Positions 1-11,878 of a DNA stretch of 64,000 nt are shown one piece after another (position 1 is the first letter of the stretch; each line of letters starts with the position of its first letter). Position numbers and translations under genes: made by a program. Source of the stretch: Solanum dulcamara. Taxonomy: Eukaryota; Streptophyta; Magnoliopsida; Solanales; Solanaceae. The notes beneath the pieces were generated by a model. The model searched no databases, was not told the origin of the DNA, and saw nothing but the letters and a program-made list of their open reading frames with translations. The stretch is from assembly GCF_947179165.1 (NCBI RefSeq), contig NC_077248.1:8987256-9051255 (forward strand), given 5' to 3'.

Positions 1-1316
1 CTTGTACTCAACAAAGAAAGAGCAAGTGCAATATCAGTACATAAAATAACAGTGTATTGGTAGGATCACGCGGCTAGCCAAAAGAATTTACAACACCAGT
101 AAATACATATATAACTAGAATACACAAGTTAACAGTCTTAGTTTCATAACACAATCAGGAATGGTCCTCTCATGGAACTCACACTTCACCTATTGGTGTG
201 TTGGAACTTGTAACTCGATCCAATGTTATGTCAGAAAGTGACATCCAATTCAAATGTGTATTAGAACGTGACACCCAATGTAGTTATGTGTCAGAACATG
301 ACACCCGATCCGAGCAAATACAACACAATCATAAGTACAGTGAATGATTTCAATACTCATAATTACCAAGAACAGGTTCATTGCAAGCAATAGATAATAA
401 ACAGTCATTTCACATAGTTCATTTCAACTTTCCCTATTGAAAGACATATATTCATACCAATGAAGCAACTATCAAGAACATATAACACATACGGGAAGAC
501 AAAACTATCACTTACCTTGAAAACAAGCCTTGGAACTCAACACAACTGGAGCTTACCCTTTTCAAAATCTATCGATTTGTTCTTGGTCTAAAATTAAATA
601 AGAAATACACAAATCAATGAACTATTGGCCTACACTATCCGAGTTACATCAAAATCTTAACCCTTGCCACTTTCATGATCATTTCACCCATCTAGGGCTA
701 TTTTTCACCATTAAATTCAGGCCAAGAACCCTTCCCTAAGATAATTACCATGAATTCTAGGTTCTAAGAATCAAATTACGAAGTAAGGGAGTAATTAACT
801 TACCTTTAGTGCAACAATGGGCGGAAAACTGAAAGGAATAGCCCTAGTTTTTCTTTTGCTCTCCAAAAACGGAAAGTGCGAAAAAATAACTTTTTTAGGA
901 CTTTTTCCGTATTAAGTCACGATTGTTCCGCCATAGCGGGACATCCCACTACAGCGGTTCCGCCCTGGCGCGATGCATGGAGGCAGAATATCCGTGTTTG
1001 AGTTTCAAGCCTCTTTGTTTACAACACACTCTCATCCATGACGTTCAAACATCTATACTTTAGGCCAAGTTCAACTTCGGGAGTTTACTCGCCCGAATAT
1101 GATTCTATAAAGCCGTACATGCTTTGTATCGTCTTGACTATCAACCCAATCAATCAAATTGAAAATTCAATCCCCCATCCATTAACGGATTATCCTAGAA
1201 CTCACCTGACTTAGATTTCGTCCAAGACTGGTCTAGGCTCAATATTTCTCAAACGTTTTCTGGCCCACTTTCCTTTCCCATTGACTAATCCATAATGGCG
1301 GGGATAAATTGTTACA
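1..1316 (-). mobile_element. Gypsy-type LTR fragment, family B, cut by window edge
   Basis: Reverse-strand copy of the LTR seen complete at 46589-48310. Shared blocks include the 'ggctagccgcgtgatcctac' segment (here 60-80 in reverse complement) and the LTR start, which reads tgtaac on the minus strand and ends here at 1316. The other end lies left of base 1, so a TSD cannot be checked. No coding sequence is seen. The dinucleotide ends fit an LTR retrotransposon; assignment to Gypsy is inferred from LTR length and style. Confidence 0.75.
190..312. repeat. Short tandem repeat inside family B LTR
   Basis: Three to four degenerate units of roughly 36-40 bp carry the core 'gaacatgacacccgatcc'. 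The same array is at 29374-29492 and, shorter, at 47585-47640, so it belongs to the LTR family. Confidence 0.7.
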
Positions 1317-2577
1317 AGCAAGCTTGGAGTTGCATGATTGTCCCCGTCAAGCTCGAGGAGATGATAGAGAATCAACATAATTTAGGATTAGAATATAGAA
1401 TCCTAACATGAATATATTTGTAATAATAAATTAATTTGATATATCTTATAATTAGAAGGTAAAATCCTAATACTATATTACAACAGATAATTGTAGGACT
1501 ATATAAAAACCACCAATATGCATAAATTATCTAAAAAGAGAAACATAATTTTCTTCATCCATTAAATATACATTTGTCAAGTAAAAATATCTATGTAATT
1601 ATAAGTTAAAGATGTTTATTTGATTGGTGTGGAAGAGACCATCTATGCACTTCACTTATTTATAAGATAAGATGTTATAGTAGTATTTGTTTTGCATAAA
1701 TTTAAAATAGATTAGTATTTGTTATATATAATAGAGTTTTATATGGTAAATATTCATTCGTATTGAATATTATATCATAATTAAGTGATATGTATTTTTT
1801 ATTTTTGAGATTAAGTTATATGCACTGTCGGTATATATGACATTCTTTATCCGTTCGTTTCAAATTTTTCCTCTTCCTAAAATTAAACATTAGCTACCCA
1901 TTTGTTCCAAAAAAAAGATTCTTTTTCTAAAATTAAGCACTACAATTATTTTCTCTATCCTCCAAACCCGTCTTCTATATTTTATTTCTTTTTGTAATTT
2001 GTGTGTCTTTGATCTCTTTGATGCAAGCACTTAATATACTTCAAAATATGAATGCAAGTTTTTATATATAATATTTGTAGTTACATATGCTTCTCAATTA
2101 AACCAAAAAAAAAAAATTGAAATTGGTTTATACAGCAATCAAAAAAATAATTAAAAAAATAATGTGTACTAGTGAATTCAAGCAAAAGAAACTCCTTAAG
2201 ATCAACTATGGCTGAAACGTTAAAGGTGCACAAAATTTAAACTCTTTATTTCTTTAATTTTAGCAGTTAAAGGTTAACTTTGTTAACATCAAAAATCAAT
2301 AAATTTTCACCGTTTTGATAAACCATAAGGATAAAAAGATGAGGGGAGAGAATACAAGATGAAACTCACTTCATTTTATTACATTACATATACTACACTT
2401 TTAGGAAAACAACATTAAAAAATGGGCTTTTATAAACTCTTAAAATGATAATCCTAGAGTACTCAATACGACTAAATACTTTCACATTCCACTATAAACT
2501 TGATCACCATAAAAACACAAAAGCACACACATACATAGATAATACAAAGACTCTGCATATCTAATCATATGAGTGGT
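1317..2577. other. A+T-rich spacer
   Basis: No convincing reading frame. The stretch 1340-1600 has the look of an old LTR (short repeated 'atcctaa' blocks, TATA-like 'tatataaaaac'), but no partner copy or TSD is visible, so it is left unassigned. Confidence 0.5.
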
Positions 2578-2673
2578 CTTGACCCCATTTTGCTCCATGG
2601 GCATATCTTCAAGAATAAAAATCAAGACTCGTTAAACTTGAAGTTTTGGCTATGGAGCAAACAAGGTCAAAAA
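2578..2673 (-). other. Imperfect inverted repeat, hairpin-forming
   Basis: Arms at 2578-2603 and 2647-2673 are near reverse complements sharing 'tttgctccat' and 'ttgacc'. Read on the minus strand, three of the differences become G-U pairs, giving a stem of about 18 bp with one bulge. The loop holds a smaller cttcaag/cttgaag stem. It could be a small-RNA precursor or a decayed MITE. Nothing shows that it is transcribed. Confidence 0.35.
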
Positions 2674-2716
2674 TTCAAAACCGTCCACCTCTCAAATCAT
2701 TCTTGTAAATCACCCG

Positions 2717-2827
2717 CTAATTAAGTAGATTCCATATGTCATCCAGAGAAAATTCATCCCAACCATCATCACTTTGTCCTTGTTGCATGGAGTTGCCCCC
2801 TTCGGCTAGTTCGTGTATCTACTCCTT
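2717..2827 (-). pseudogene. C-terminal scrap of an anthocyanin-type R2R3-MYB
   Basis: Translated on the minus strand, 2717-2800 reads GGNSMQQGQSDDGWDEFSL followed by DDIWNLLN and a stop. This parallels the end of the intact MYB at 20193 ([15 protein letters not shown]...DLWNLLN). An in-frame TAG lies just upstream. The rest of the gene (DNA-binding repeats, exons 1-2) is absent, and the sequence runs straight into a MITE end at about 2828. It is a relic of a third SG6-MYB copy on the same strand as the others. Confidence 0.8.
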
Positions 2828-2868
2828 CAGATTTTGAACCTCCTTATTGACAATCCTGGCTCCACTAA
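2828..2868. mobile_element. Truncated end of a hAT-type MITE
   Basis: 'ttttgaacctccttattg...ggctccact' matches, in reverse complement, the terminal part of the complete MITE at 12351-12537. Only about 40 bp remain, abutting the MYB scrap. Confidence 0.5.
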
Positions 2869-2914
2869 TAACCAACATGTGTTGTGGTGAAATAGTGGGA
2901 CTGTTCCATTCTTA

Positions 2915-3032
2915 ATCAAAGGTATAATGTTCAAGCCTTGAGAACGTACGCCAGGCCGCCAGCACCAGAATGAGCTTGTAGTGCGCAATCCAGATTTAGT
3001 CGGAGACTCAAATGCGACATCGAGTGGAAAAC

Positions 3033-3035
<3 letters not shown>
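2915..3035 (+). mobile_element. SolS-like SINE 3' portion
   Basis: A tRNA-type B-box-like 'gttcaagcc' (2930-2938) is followed by a GC-richer body and the 3' signature 'gtgcgcaatccagattta' ... 'gtggaaaacc', then a TA-rich tail. I recognise this as the 3' end common to solanaceous SolS SINEs. The 5' end and TSD are not resolved. Family name is from memory. Confidence 0.5.

Positions 3036-3067
<32 letters not shown>
3036..3067. repeat. (TA)n microsatellite
   Basis: About 16 AT dinucleotides, directly after the SINE-like 3' end and possibly grown from its tail. Confidence 0.95.
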
Positions 3068-3072
<5 letters not shown>

Positions 3073-3878
3073 GACTTAAGCAAAATAATAATTAAAGGCT
3101 CATTTATATAAATAAATTAGCTTTTGTATAATTTTATAAACACCTCTTGTAGATTTTTATATAAAGTTGATACATTGTAAATAATAAATGTATAATATTG
3201 TATAACAAATATAAAACCATAGTTGCAAAAAAGTTTTTGATTGTACAGGTGTAAATTAAAAATATAACTATATAATATGTTGTGTTGATCAGCTGTCTAT
3301 TTTTGAAAAAATCTCATAAATTAATAGTAGTATAAATATCAAGTAAGACATCAAAGAAACCTATGAAAAATCGAAAAAGGTGAAAAAAGATTTCATTATT
3401 TACAGTGTGTTAAAGTTTTGTCATTTTCTCTATTGCTTATTTGCTTCTATCACTATCACGCATGTAAAATAAAAAAGTATACAATAAGAACTACATGATT
3501 GCTAAATGATTCCTTGCAATTTGTTGATAAATGATAAGCATCCATACACATGGCACGCATAGAGTTCATCCACAAGACGGGCCACCAATTTTCTTATCCC
3601 TACCATTTCTCTTCCCTACAACATTAGCAAACAAAATCCAACATGCTTGGCACAATTAGATTGTATATAAAACAAGAAAATGATGGATACATAATCTGTT
3701 GATATTGATACCCGACGAAATTATCTTTAACCAAAAGTTTTTAGTTTGAGCACTAAATATGAAAAAAATCATATTGAAAGTGTTATTTTCAGAATATATT
3801 TTGTTGTGTATAATTTGAATTTAGTTAAGGATTTAATGCGAACACTAAACACTAAGTGAGAAATGAAAAGAAATAAAA

Positions 3879-3920
<42 letters not shown>

Positions 3921-4539
3921 TAGATTCACCGCACTTACATTGCATGTGTATGCGTATTCTTTAGATTCATATAACCGTGAAATAGTATCCAAACATTTTT
4001 TAATTTATAAAGTTTCTTATTAGTCCCACCGAGATCTTGATGCTGACACTTTATATAATTTGTAAGTTGCTAATTGAGCTCGAATCAATATTTGTGTCTC
4101 AAATTTATGCGGTCAAAAAACATAGGTTATCTTTCAATAGTATCCGGTAACTTGTATCCTAATTTTCAATAACTAAGTCATCTCAAAATTAGCATGTTCT
4201 TTGCTATTTTCTTGGTGATGGTCATCTCGTCTCTTATTCAATCGATCTTATGAATACAATCAATGAAATTTTCATTAATTTCATGTAATGTATATGTTTT
4301 TTTACAATTTCACTACTTTTAAAATGCAATCAATTATATCTCACTACTTCCTTCCTTGTATATGATATTTCTTATATATGTCCATGTCTTCTTATATGAT
4401 TGTTTTTGTTATATTTGAAAAATAGTAAAATTGATTTCAACTTTTTTATGAAAAAGTCAGTTTTTCAGTCAGTCGCCACTTATTTTTTAAAGAAAAATCA
4501 AGAAATCTTTTCAATTTAATTTCAAAAAATCTTTTTGAA
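3068..4539. other. A+T-rich spacer with a second (TA)n run
   Basis: No supported gene. A second TA microsatellite lies at 3883-3917. The remainder is unrecognised A+T-rich DNA. Confidence 0.6.
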
Positions 4540-4990
4540 ATCCCAAAAAGGGCACAAGGTTTTTATTTTCATTTAGACCTAAAATCTTCCCCCGAATCCA
4601 ACGAAGTTGTCGGAATTTATTTCCAAGCATCGAATCTCCAAATATTGACCAAAGTCAACCCTATGATCAAAATTTCAAGAATTCACAACTCAAGACCTCA
4701 AATCTTTGTTACAACCCCAAATCTGATTCCGTCAACTCTTCTAGACCAAACTCCATACTTCGGAGCTGATGGAATCGACAGGATTTCATTCCGAGACTCA
4801 TAGCTCCGGTTGGTCCCAAATACTACTTTTGAACACTTTAACCCTTTAAAACTCAAAAACTTCCAAAACTTCATCTTTTCAAAGAATTTTCCAAAACCAA
4901 CCCCCAAAACAGATTATAAATGACTCGGGACAACTATCGAAAGGGGTAAAATGCCCATTTTACGAGAATTTTCAAAAATGACCTTCAGAA
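4540..4990 (-). mobile_element. Probable Gypsy-type LTR fragment
   Basis: Composition shifts to GC-richer, non-coding text with phrases typical of solanaceous Gypsy LTRs, such as 'gaccaaagtcaaccctatga' and 'aaaggggtaaaatgcccatt'. A 69-codon minus-strand frame here (4698-4907) has no recognisable domain. Ends are not defined and no TSD is visible, so this is a resemblance call only. Confidence 0.4.
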
Positions 4991-5823
4991 TTATTACATC
5001 TTCCCTGAATTATACGTATTATACGCCATAAATGCCAGGTATTTTTTTAATATTAAAACTGTTGTACATTCTATTTGAAATGATCTGATGTATAATCTTA
5101 GCCAATTTTCGAAGTTTATGAAACCACGTTTATAAGATGACAACAGTGACTCGACAATTAATTGTTTCCAATTTCGTTACCCACAAATTATAGATGGGAC
5201 ATCCAGTGTTTAAAGTTACGACTAAATTCAGTAATTTTATATTTATATTTAAAATTTTATTTAAAATGTATAAATATTTTATTCAAAATTTAGTCAGTAA
5301 AAAATATTGTAATTTAAAATTCATAAATTAAAATTTTTAATTTTTGATTTGCTCATATCATGTATTAAGCCTCGAGATATTAAATAATTATACATTACAG
5401 AAGAATTAAGGGTCAAAAAGACATCTAAACTATCCTACTTTATTGAGTTTCATACCTGAATCATTGAGAGTATGAGTTTTCTACTTGAACTATCACTCAA
5501 TAGTTACAAAATGCACCTAGATGTTAACCAGATCAAAATTTGTCTAGAAATGCTTTAAGACGCGCTTGTCCATAAAATTTTTGTTCACTTGGCATATATA
5601 ACAACAAGTCTAATTGCTGAAACATTAATTTTTAAAATATATTTTTAATTCACTTTATGAAAATCCTAAACTTTCCTTTTCAAGTCGGAGATATCGATGT
5701 CACGTCAGAGACGAGACCACGACTATTAAGGTGGAGAAGAAGATGGTAGATATCACAGTTGAAATAAAATTGATTTACACGGTGATACTTTTAACTTTTA
5801 ATATTGACTTTTAATCTAATATT
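4991..5823. other. A+T-rich spacer, possible MITE relic
   Basis: No gene is seen. The stretch 5400-5560 (starting 'agggtcaaaaagacatctaa') resembles one arm of the inverted-repeat MITE at 45971, but no opposite arm is visible. Confidence 0.4.
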
Positions 5824-5831
5824 AATTTATC

Positions 5832-5998
5832 TAGGGGTGGGCGTTCGGTATTCGGTTCGGTATTTTTAAAGTTTGAATTCGGTAATTCGGTAATCGGTAA
5901 TTTAAAGTATATACCAAATACCGAACTTTCAAACTTCGGTTCGGTAATTCGGTAATCGGTAAAATAAAATTTGGTTCGGTACGATATTCGGTAATACC
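5832..5998. repeat. hAT left TIR and subterminal repeat array
   Basis: Many direct and inverted copies of 'ggttcggtaattcggtaatc'-like motifs. Such arrays are normally the transposase binding sites of hAT elements; that role is inferred here. Confidence 0.85.
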
Positions 5999-7716
5999 AT
6001 ATTGAAGTCGAAGTCCACACGGAATATGTTAGTACATCATATTCATAATAACAAAAATAAAAGAGGTGAAGATTTTTAATAACAAACTAAGCAATGGATC
6101 GAATACAACTGAGAATATAAGTATACAACTGAGCCAGGGTGCTAATCAGTGATCTTTGAATAGGTATTCTTATGTTCAATAGGTATCAACTTCAATATTA
6201 CTGCAACAAGCAGGCTTGCAGCACCAATTAAGACACTGAGCAACCATAGTTCTGAGTTGAGTGGTGTAGTACTTTCAAACGTGCCTAAGAACTGACTGGT
6301 GATCCAAGTTGGTGCTTACTGGGATGTGAATCATAGGTGCTCCTCCAAAGTAATTGGAAAATAATTCAGCATTAAGAGTAGCACTCATCAGTCATCATAA
6401 TCAATCTCAAATCTGGGCATCGTGGAAGAAGATCCTTCAACATAATCAACAGGAAATCTGATGAAGAATGAGAAACAAATGTTCAATGCATTGGAAATGC
6501 TTTCATAAGAAAACCAAAATCAGAGACCTAATTTGCCAATTCAGCTACCTTCATTCATGCCTCGTTCATGAATTTCATCAACGAAAACATGGGTTATACC
6601 ATCAAGATTGCGGTCACTGAGAAGACGACGAAGCAAAATACCACTTGTACAAAATAGCAAATGTGTATTTTTTCTTTTCACCCTTTCTAATCGTACTTTA
6701 TAACCAACCTACCAAAAATACTTTGTGAAGAACAACGACTAATATAAAGAAGCTTCCAAATTTAATCGTACCAAAATAAAATTTCAACTTTTATGACCGT
6801 CTCATTCAGTGAAAGCTTAACCAAAAGCCCCTAAAAAGGGATTTAGAGTAGAGAAGAATAGTAACATACTGAGTCACTAAGAGGTTCTCCCCTTTCTGTA
6901 GCCACTCTTTTTGCAACAGCCAAAGCAGATACTGTAACCCTTCAAAAATCATAGAAAAACAGAACAAAATTCCTGAAAACCTACAAAGGCAGAAATGCCA
7001 TACTTTTGACAAATAGAACCTCATGCTTCATTTTTTTTCAAGAATTGCACACAGTTTCAGAAGGGATTATGAAAGTCGAATATCAGAAACAAGTACAAGA
7101 ATGTCACATACTAGTTTATTGCTTGCATGATAAAATACATACCCAATGCTGCTATAAATCAGCAGAGAGTGTTGACAACTTTGACGAGTGCACTTGTGTC
7201 AAACGCAAGTCAAGGAACAAAGATCATCACCATATTAACTTATTAATATTTAGACTGGGTCCTGCATATATATAACTGACCTAGGTGCTGCATATATTTG
7301 GACTGGGTGCTGCTGCTGCATATATTTGGACTGTAGAACAAGGCCACTCAGCCAAAAAGAAAGAGATGTTACCTACAAACTTGTCATCATCCACCAGCAT
7401 CTCCATGTTGACACACTTCTTTCTTCAGAAGTCAGAACATCCAGAGCATCCATAACTGATCAGAAATATGCTTTCACTTCCACAGGTAAACTTCAGAACA
7501 TTCATAGCTTCAGAACATCCACAGCCCACAGGTAAACTTTAAAACTTCCACAGACCACAGGTAAACTTCACAATTTCTACAGTTCTCAGCTTGAACAATT
7601 TAGTCAATGCCAAGTTGATATGTTGATATGCGATTACAAATCAAGAATGAGGGAATCTTTTGAGATATCAATATCATCCATAGCTAAAAAGAATTTAAAA
7701 TGTGTCAACAATTAAA
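5999..7716. other. hAT internal non-coding region (3' side)
   Basis: No domain is recognised. Short local repeats occur: 'tgctgcatatatttggactg' around 7283-7332 and 'ccacaggtaaactt' three times between 7481 and 7570. Short frames here (for example 7006-7275 plus) show no homology I recognise. Confidence 0.6.
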
Positions 7717-9831
7717 CTAAGTAAAAAAATATAAAAATAAAATACAAAAACTGAAAAACATACCAAGTCCAAGTTTCATAAGATCATTAAAATCTTCTTC
7801 AACATTTATGGGATAAGGCTCATTTCGACGCCAATCTTGAAGACAAATAACAGTTTGCACCAATTTTGGAGTCAAAGAACTCCTAAATGAATCAAGAATA
7901 CGGTCCCTGGTGCTAAAGGAATATTCCGATGCCACACTAGAAATTGGAATTGCCAACACATCACGAGCCATCTCAGAAAGAATTTTATATCTAGGAGAAT
8001 GAGCTTTCCACCACGACAAGATATCAAAATTGTCGTTATCATCATTCGGCTCTAGTTCTTCACTAAGATACTTTTTCAACTACGACTTACCACCCAAACC
8101 TGTACCATCTTGTTTGTTCCTCTTCATTTGGATCATATTTCTCACTTTTGTTGATTTTGTGCTAGTGTTAGATATAGATGAATCCGATGTCTGACCCGAT
8201 AAATCAAAAAGAGAAGATGAGCGTCGAGATGCATTAGAGAATTTTGCTACATACTCTTCAAATATAGATTTTATGTAAATCACCATTTTATCTTTTATTT
8301 CATTCCTTTTTTCATCTCCAAACTTATCCTCAAGTGCGTCGCCAACATACTCAAGTTTGTTACGAGGATCGAAGATAGAGGCAATAAAAAGCACTTTATT
8401 CATTTTTTCAGGAGCACCCCAATACTTGACAAACTTTTCTTTCATTTTTCTCCCATTTTTTCCAAAGAAGGATCATTATCTTCCATACACTTTCTTAAAT
8501 GATTGTGAAGCTCAACTATATCTTCAAAGTGACCATTAGAAGTGACGTAGAGTGAACCTGAAACTTTTTCAGTTACATCATAAAACCTTTTAAGAAATAT
8601 TATCATATTTCTCATCTTTTGCCAATCATCACTTTCAAGTACACCTGCAACACTTCCATCTTCACAAACATGATTAGCAAGATAAGTTGACAATCCACCA
8701 TCTTCAAGATCAAACCTATCAAATGCACTCTCAAAATATTGTGCAGCATCCAACATCAAGTAGGTCAAATTCCACCAGGTTGAAACATCTAAACATAATG
8801 ACTTCTTACTGTCTATATTTTTTAGTTCACAACATTCTGCAAATTTTCTAATTCTTGCGGAAGATTGTCTAACATATTTTACCATTTGCCTAACATTTTT
8901 GATAGATGAACCAATTTTTTTCATGTCATCTTGCACAATAAGATTCAAAATGTGAGTCATACATCTAACGTGAAGATGGTTGCCACATTTCATGTTAGAT
9001 CCCCAATTAACTCTTTCACTATGACATCATTAGAATAAGCATTATCTACAGTTATAGTGATTATTTTCTCCAATTTCCAATCAAGCAAACACTTACTAAT
9101 ACAACGGGCCATTTCGTCACCCTTATGACTAGTAACAACCCGAAAGTTTAAAATTCATTTATAAAGCCATTCACTATCAATAAAGTGTACTGTCAAACAC
9201 ATATAATTTATTCTCTGTATAGAAGTCCATGTGTTGGTGGTTAGACAAACTCTCGGTGATGTTTCTTTCAAATACTTCATAAACTTTTGTCTCTCTTCAC
9301 CAAAAACTACATAACAATCCCTAGTCACTATTCTACGGGAGGGAACTCAGAATAATGGTTGGGTTTTTTCATAAACTTCTTAAAACCTTCCTTTTCAACA
9401 AAATGAAAAGGAAGCTCATCAAGGATTAACATCTCAATTAAATCCCTCCGAGATACCTCTTGATCAAAAGTCTAAATTGTCCCATCACGTATTTCACCTT
9501 CTAATAGAAAGTTTAAATTTGATTGTTTATACTTAGAATTGGAAGTGTTAACCTTATTTGGATTTTTAGGACAAGTTTTCAAATGTTTATTCAGTCCACT
9601 TGTTCCATTTTTAGTTGAATCAGCTAAGAGAACTTTACCATAATGCTTGCACTTTGCTTTATTAATTCCATCTTCTATGAGCTTATCATAATGCGGCCAA
9701 GCAGCAGATCTTGATTCTATAGCTTTCCTCTTCACAGTCACTGAATGTTGTTCAACTTCTGGTGTTGAATCAAGAGACTCAGTAAGTGCCAGAGGTGCGA
9801 CATTAGTTGTTCGACTTGTTTTATCTTCCAT
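7717..9831 (-). pseudogene. hAT transposase, BED finger / RNase H-like / hATC
   Basis: Minus-strand pieces in order are: BED-type finger (9472-9831, 'AAWPHYDKL', 'KCKHYGKVL', 'GTSGLNKHLKTC'); catalytic core start (about 9220-9250, 'LTTNTWTSIQR'); 'TVDNAYSND' (about 9030-9060); core helix region (8442-8993, 'DVSTWWNLTYLML'); and hATC dimerisation region (7717-8079, 'ISSVASEYSFSTR'). It is dead. There are in-frame stops at 9472 and near 9333, a TAG at 8080 in the 'GGKS*LKKYL' context, and a 1-nt frameshift in an A-run near 8444. The first catalytic Asp of the TTDxW motif is Asn, and the second zinc-binding Cys of the BED finger is Tyr. It is of the plant DAYSLEEPER/RICESLEEPER type. Confidence 0.9.
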
Positions 9832-10384
9832 CTAAACATAAAAGAGATTACAAATGTTATAAGACATAAATTGGAAGTGTAAAACAAAATAAAAAAAGAA
9901 CATATATCATCTTGCTCATCTCTGAATTCTGATAGAACAATTTGCGCTAAACCTGTGTAACAATTCCACAAAAAGATTAGACCTTAGGTTTTATTGATTC
10001 TGACAATTCCACAAGATAGAACAACTTGATAAAATGAGAAGATTGTTTTTATTTGTTTTTTGTTGTTCTAAAAACTGAAAATTATGCCCCACTGGATACG
10101 ATGGAAACATTTTTGGATCAGCAGTTGCGTGCATTCATGTTTAGGATTTAGGCAAAATTATTGTTTTGTTGTACTTGCATGTCTTTTTCATAATATATTA
10201 TCGAAAGCCCCTTAAATGAAGCATGAGCAGATGGTATCAGAAGTTTTAAAAACATCTTTGTAATGTGAGTCTGTGACTCAATTTCATCCTTGTAAACACC
10301 CTTCGACCTTCGTTTATTTTCTTAAAATGGAACACTTAATATTCTTATACTATAAAAATCCTATGCAAAAATTAACATTAATTA

Positions 10385-10735
10385 TACAACACCTTTATTG
10401 TGAAGGGAGAGCAGAGAAATCAGAAATAGAGTTGTGAAGACTGAAAGAGTGAAGTTGTGATCTGTGAAGGACTGAAGGGCGAGCGCAGACCAGAGAAATA
10501 GAGCTGTGAAGGAGTAAAGCATTAAAGCTGTGAAGGAGTGAAGCACTGAAAGGCTGAAAGCTGTGAAGGAGACTAAGAAGTGAAGGCTTGAAGCACTGAA
10601 ATCTGAAGACGCTACGTCGCTACCTCTGTGAAGGAGTGAACTGTGAAGCACTGAAAGGCTGAAAGCTGTGAAGGTCTGAAGGAGACCAAGGACTGAAGCA
10701 CTGAAGAGTGAAGAGTGAAGACGCTAGCTGATAGC
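10385..10735. repeat. Purine-rich degenerate tandem repeat in hAT
   Basis: About 350 bp built from shuffled units such as 'gctgtgaaggagtgaagcac' and 'tgaaaggctgaaagctgtga'. On the minus strand it lies between the element end and the transposase, i.e. in its 5' leader. An apparent 89-codon minus frame across it (10382-10651) is low-complexity and not taken as a gene. Confidence 0.85.
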
Positions 10736-10917
10736 TGCCTTTGTATTTGTGAATTCTGAATACAATTATACAACTATAAGAGTTAACTTAGGGAGTTAGA
10801 GTTACTTAGTGATTTCATTTGGGTTTGGACCTAAACATTTCTTGATAATGGGCCTTTTCTAATTTCTACACTCCTTTAGCCCAACATAATATAATGGGCT
10901 GCTAATTTACTCATTTA

Positions 10918-11105
10918 AATTCGATATTCGGTATTTTTCGAATACCGAACGATATAAACATAAATATCGAATACCGAACCCGAATACCAAAAATATGATT
11001 TTGGTACCGAATACCGAACCGAATTACCAAATTATCGAATACCAAAATATCGAAGTAGCTGTTCAGTTCAGTAATTCAGTTTTCGGTATTTTATGCCCAG
11101 CACTA
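10918..11105. repeat. hAT right TIR and subterminal repeat array
   Basis: Repeated 'aataccgaac' / 'cggtatt' motifs in both orientations, mirror-imaging the left end at 5832-5998. Confidence 0.85.
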
Positions 11106-11113
11106 AATTTATC

Positions 11114-11450
11114 TAGATTTGACTCGATGGAATTATTTGGAATGCCACATAAAAAGAATTAAACAAAAAAAAGAATGTACACATATTATCAAAAATTAGT
11201 TAAGATATATTTCACTTACTATTGAATGATAGTTCATATAGAAAACTCACAAAATAAACATTTTAGCTATATTTTAACCCTTAACCCTACATTACCTAAA
11301 GAGATAGTAGTATTGCTTTTTTTCTTTCTACAAAATTGGGGAAAAAATGTCTCCTTTCATTGGTGGGCCAATGACTAGACTTTCTTTATTTGGGCAAATT
11401 ATAGAATTGTCCTCTTCTCTTTTATTCGAATAAATAAATAAATATATTAT
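11114..11450. other. Short A+T-rich spacer
   Basis: Nothing recognised between the hAT target duplication and Copia-1. Confidence 0.6.
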
Positions 11451-11455
11451 CTTTA

Positions 11456-11699
11456 TGTTATAAAATAAATTAGCTTAATAAATTAATAAGAAAGAGAGAT
11501 AATAGGAGAAAGAAAAAGAGATTTGTGACGAAGAAAGAAATAGAAAAGTCATATTTCTTCTTCAGGGTGTAGTAATTCCATAATCTGTAAAGGCTATTTA
11601 TAGCCAAAGATATTAAAGAATAAAGGACAGAAACAAGGCAATTTGCCATTAGTGGTCTCATTCTTTTAAATAGAGCATCCACTATAAGATTTTATAATA
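11456..11699 (-). repeat. Copia-1 3' LTR
   Basis: Pairs with 16737-16982, sharing 'ccataatctgtaaaggctat' and 'agcatccact'. The ends form a short inverted repeat, tgttataaaat/attttataata. Confidence 0.9.
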
Positions 11700-11878
11700 C
11701 TCCCCCTTGAATGTTCATGTAAAAGAAATATTCTAGTGAAAGAACAAATATATATAGTTATTCTCAATACGCATTGATTGCTACCTTATTAAAAATCTTT
11801 CTAGGAAAACTATGTGGGACAAAATCTAGACTAAAAAAAAAGAGTGCAATGTGTATTCTACTTCCCCTCATGAAGACT

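Larger units (their letters stand above)
5832..11105 (-). mobile_element. Complete hAT transposon, defective
   Basis: The element begins TAGGGGTGGGC and ends GCCCAGCACTA, imperfect terminal inverted repeats of hAT type. It is flanked by a perfect 8-bp target duplication AATTTATC (5824-5831 and 11106-11113). Both ends carry arrays of 'cggtattcggt'-like subterminal repeats. The inside encodes a broken BED-finger/hATC transposase on the minus strand. Length 5274 bp is in the range of full-size plant hAT elements. Confidence 0.92.

Noticed and set aside
5811..6020. 69-codon minus frame at the hAT left end
   Set aside because: It reads through the subterminal repeat array and crosses the element boundary; not a gene.
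6806..7535. Three short frames inside the hAT non-coding side
   Set aside because: No domain, no relation to transposase, and each overlaps small local repeats.
10382..10651. 89-codon minus frame rich in Ser, Leu and Phe
   Set aside because: It is the reverse strand of the purine-rich tandem repeat inside the hAT element; low-complexity, no start context or domain.
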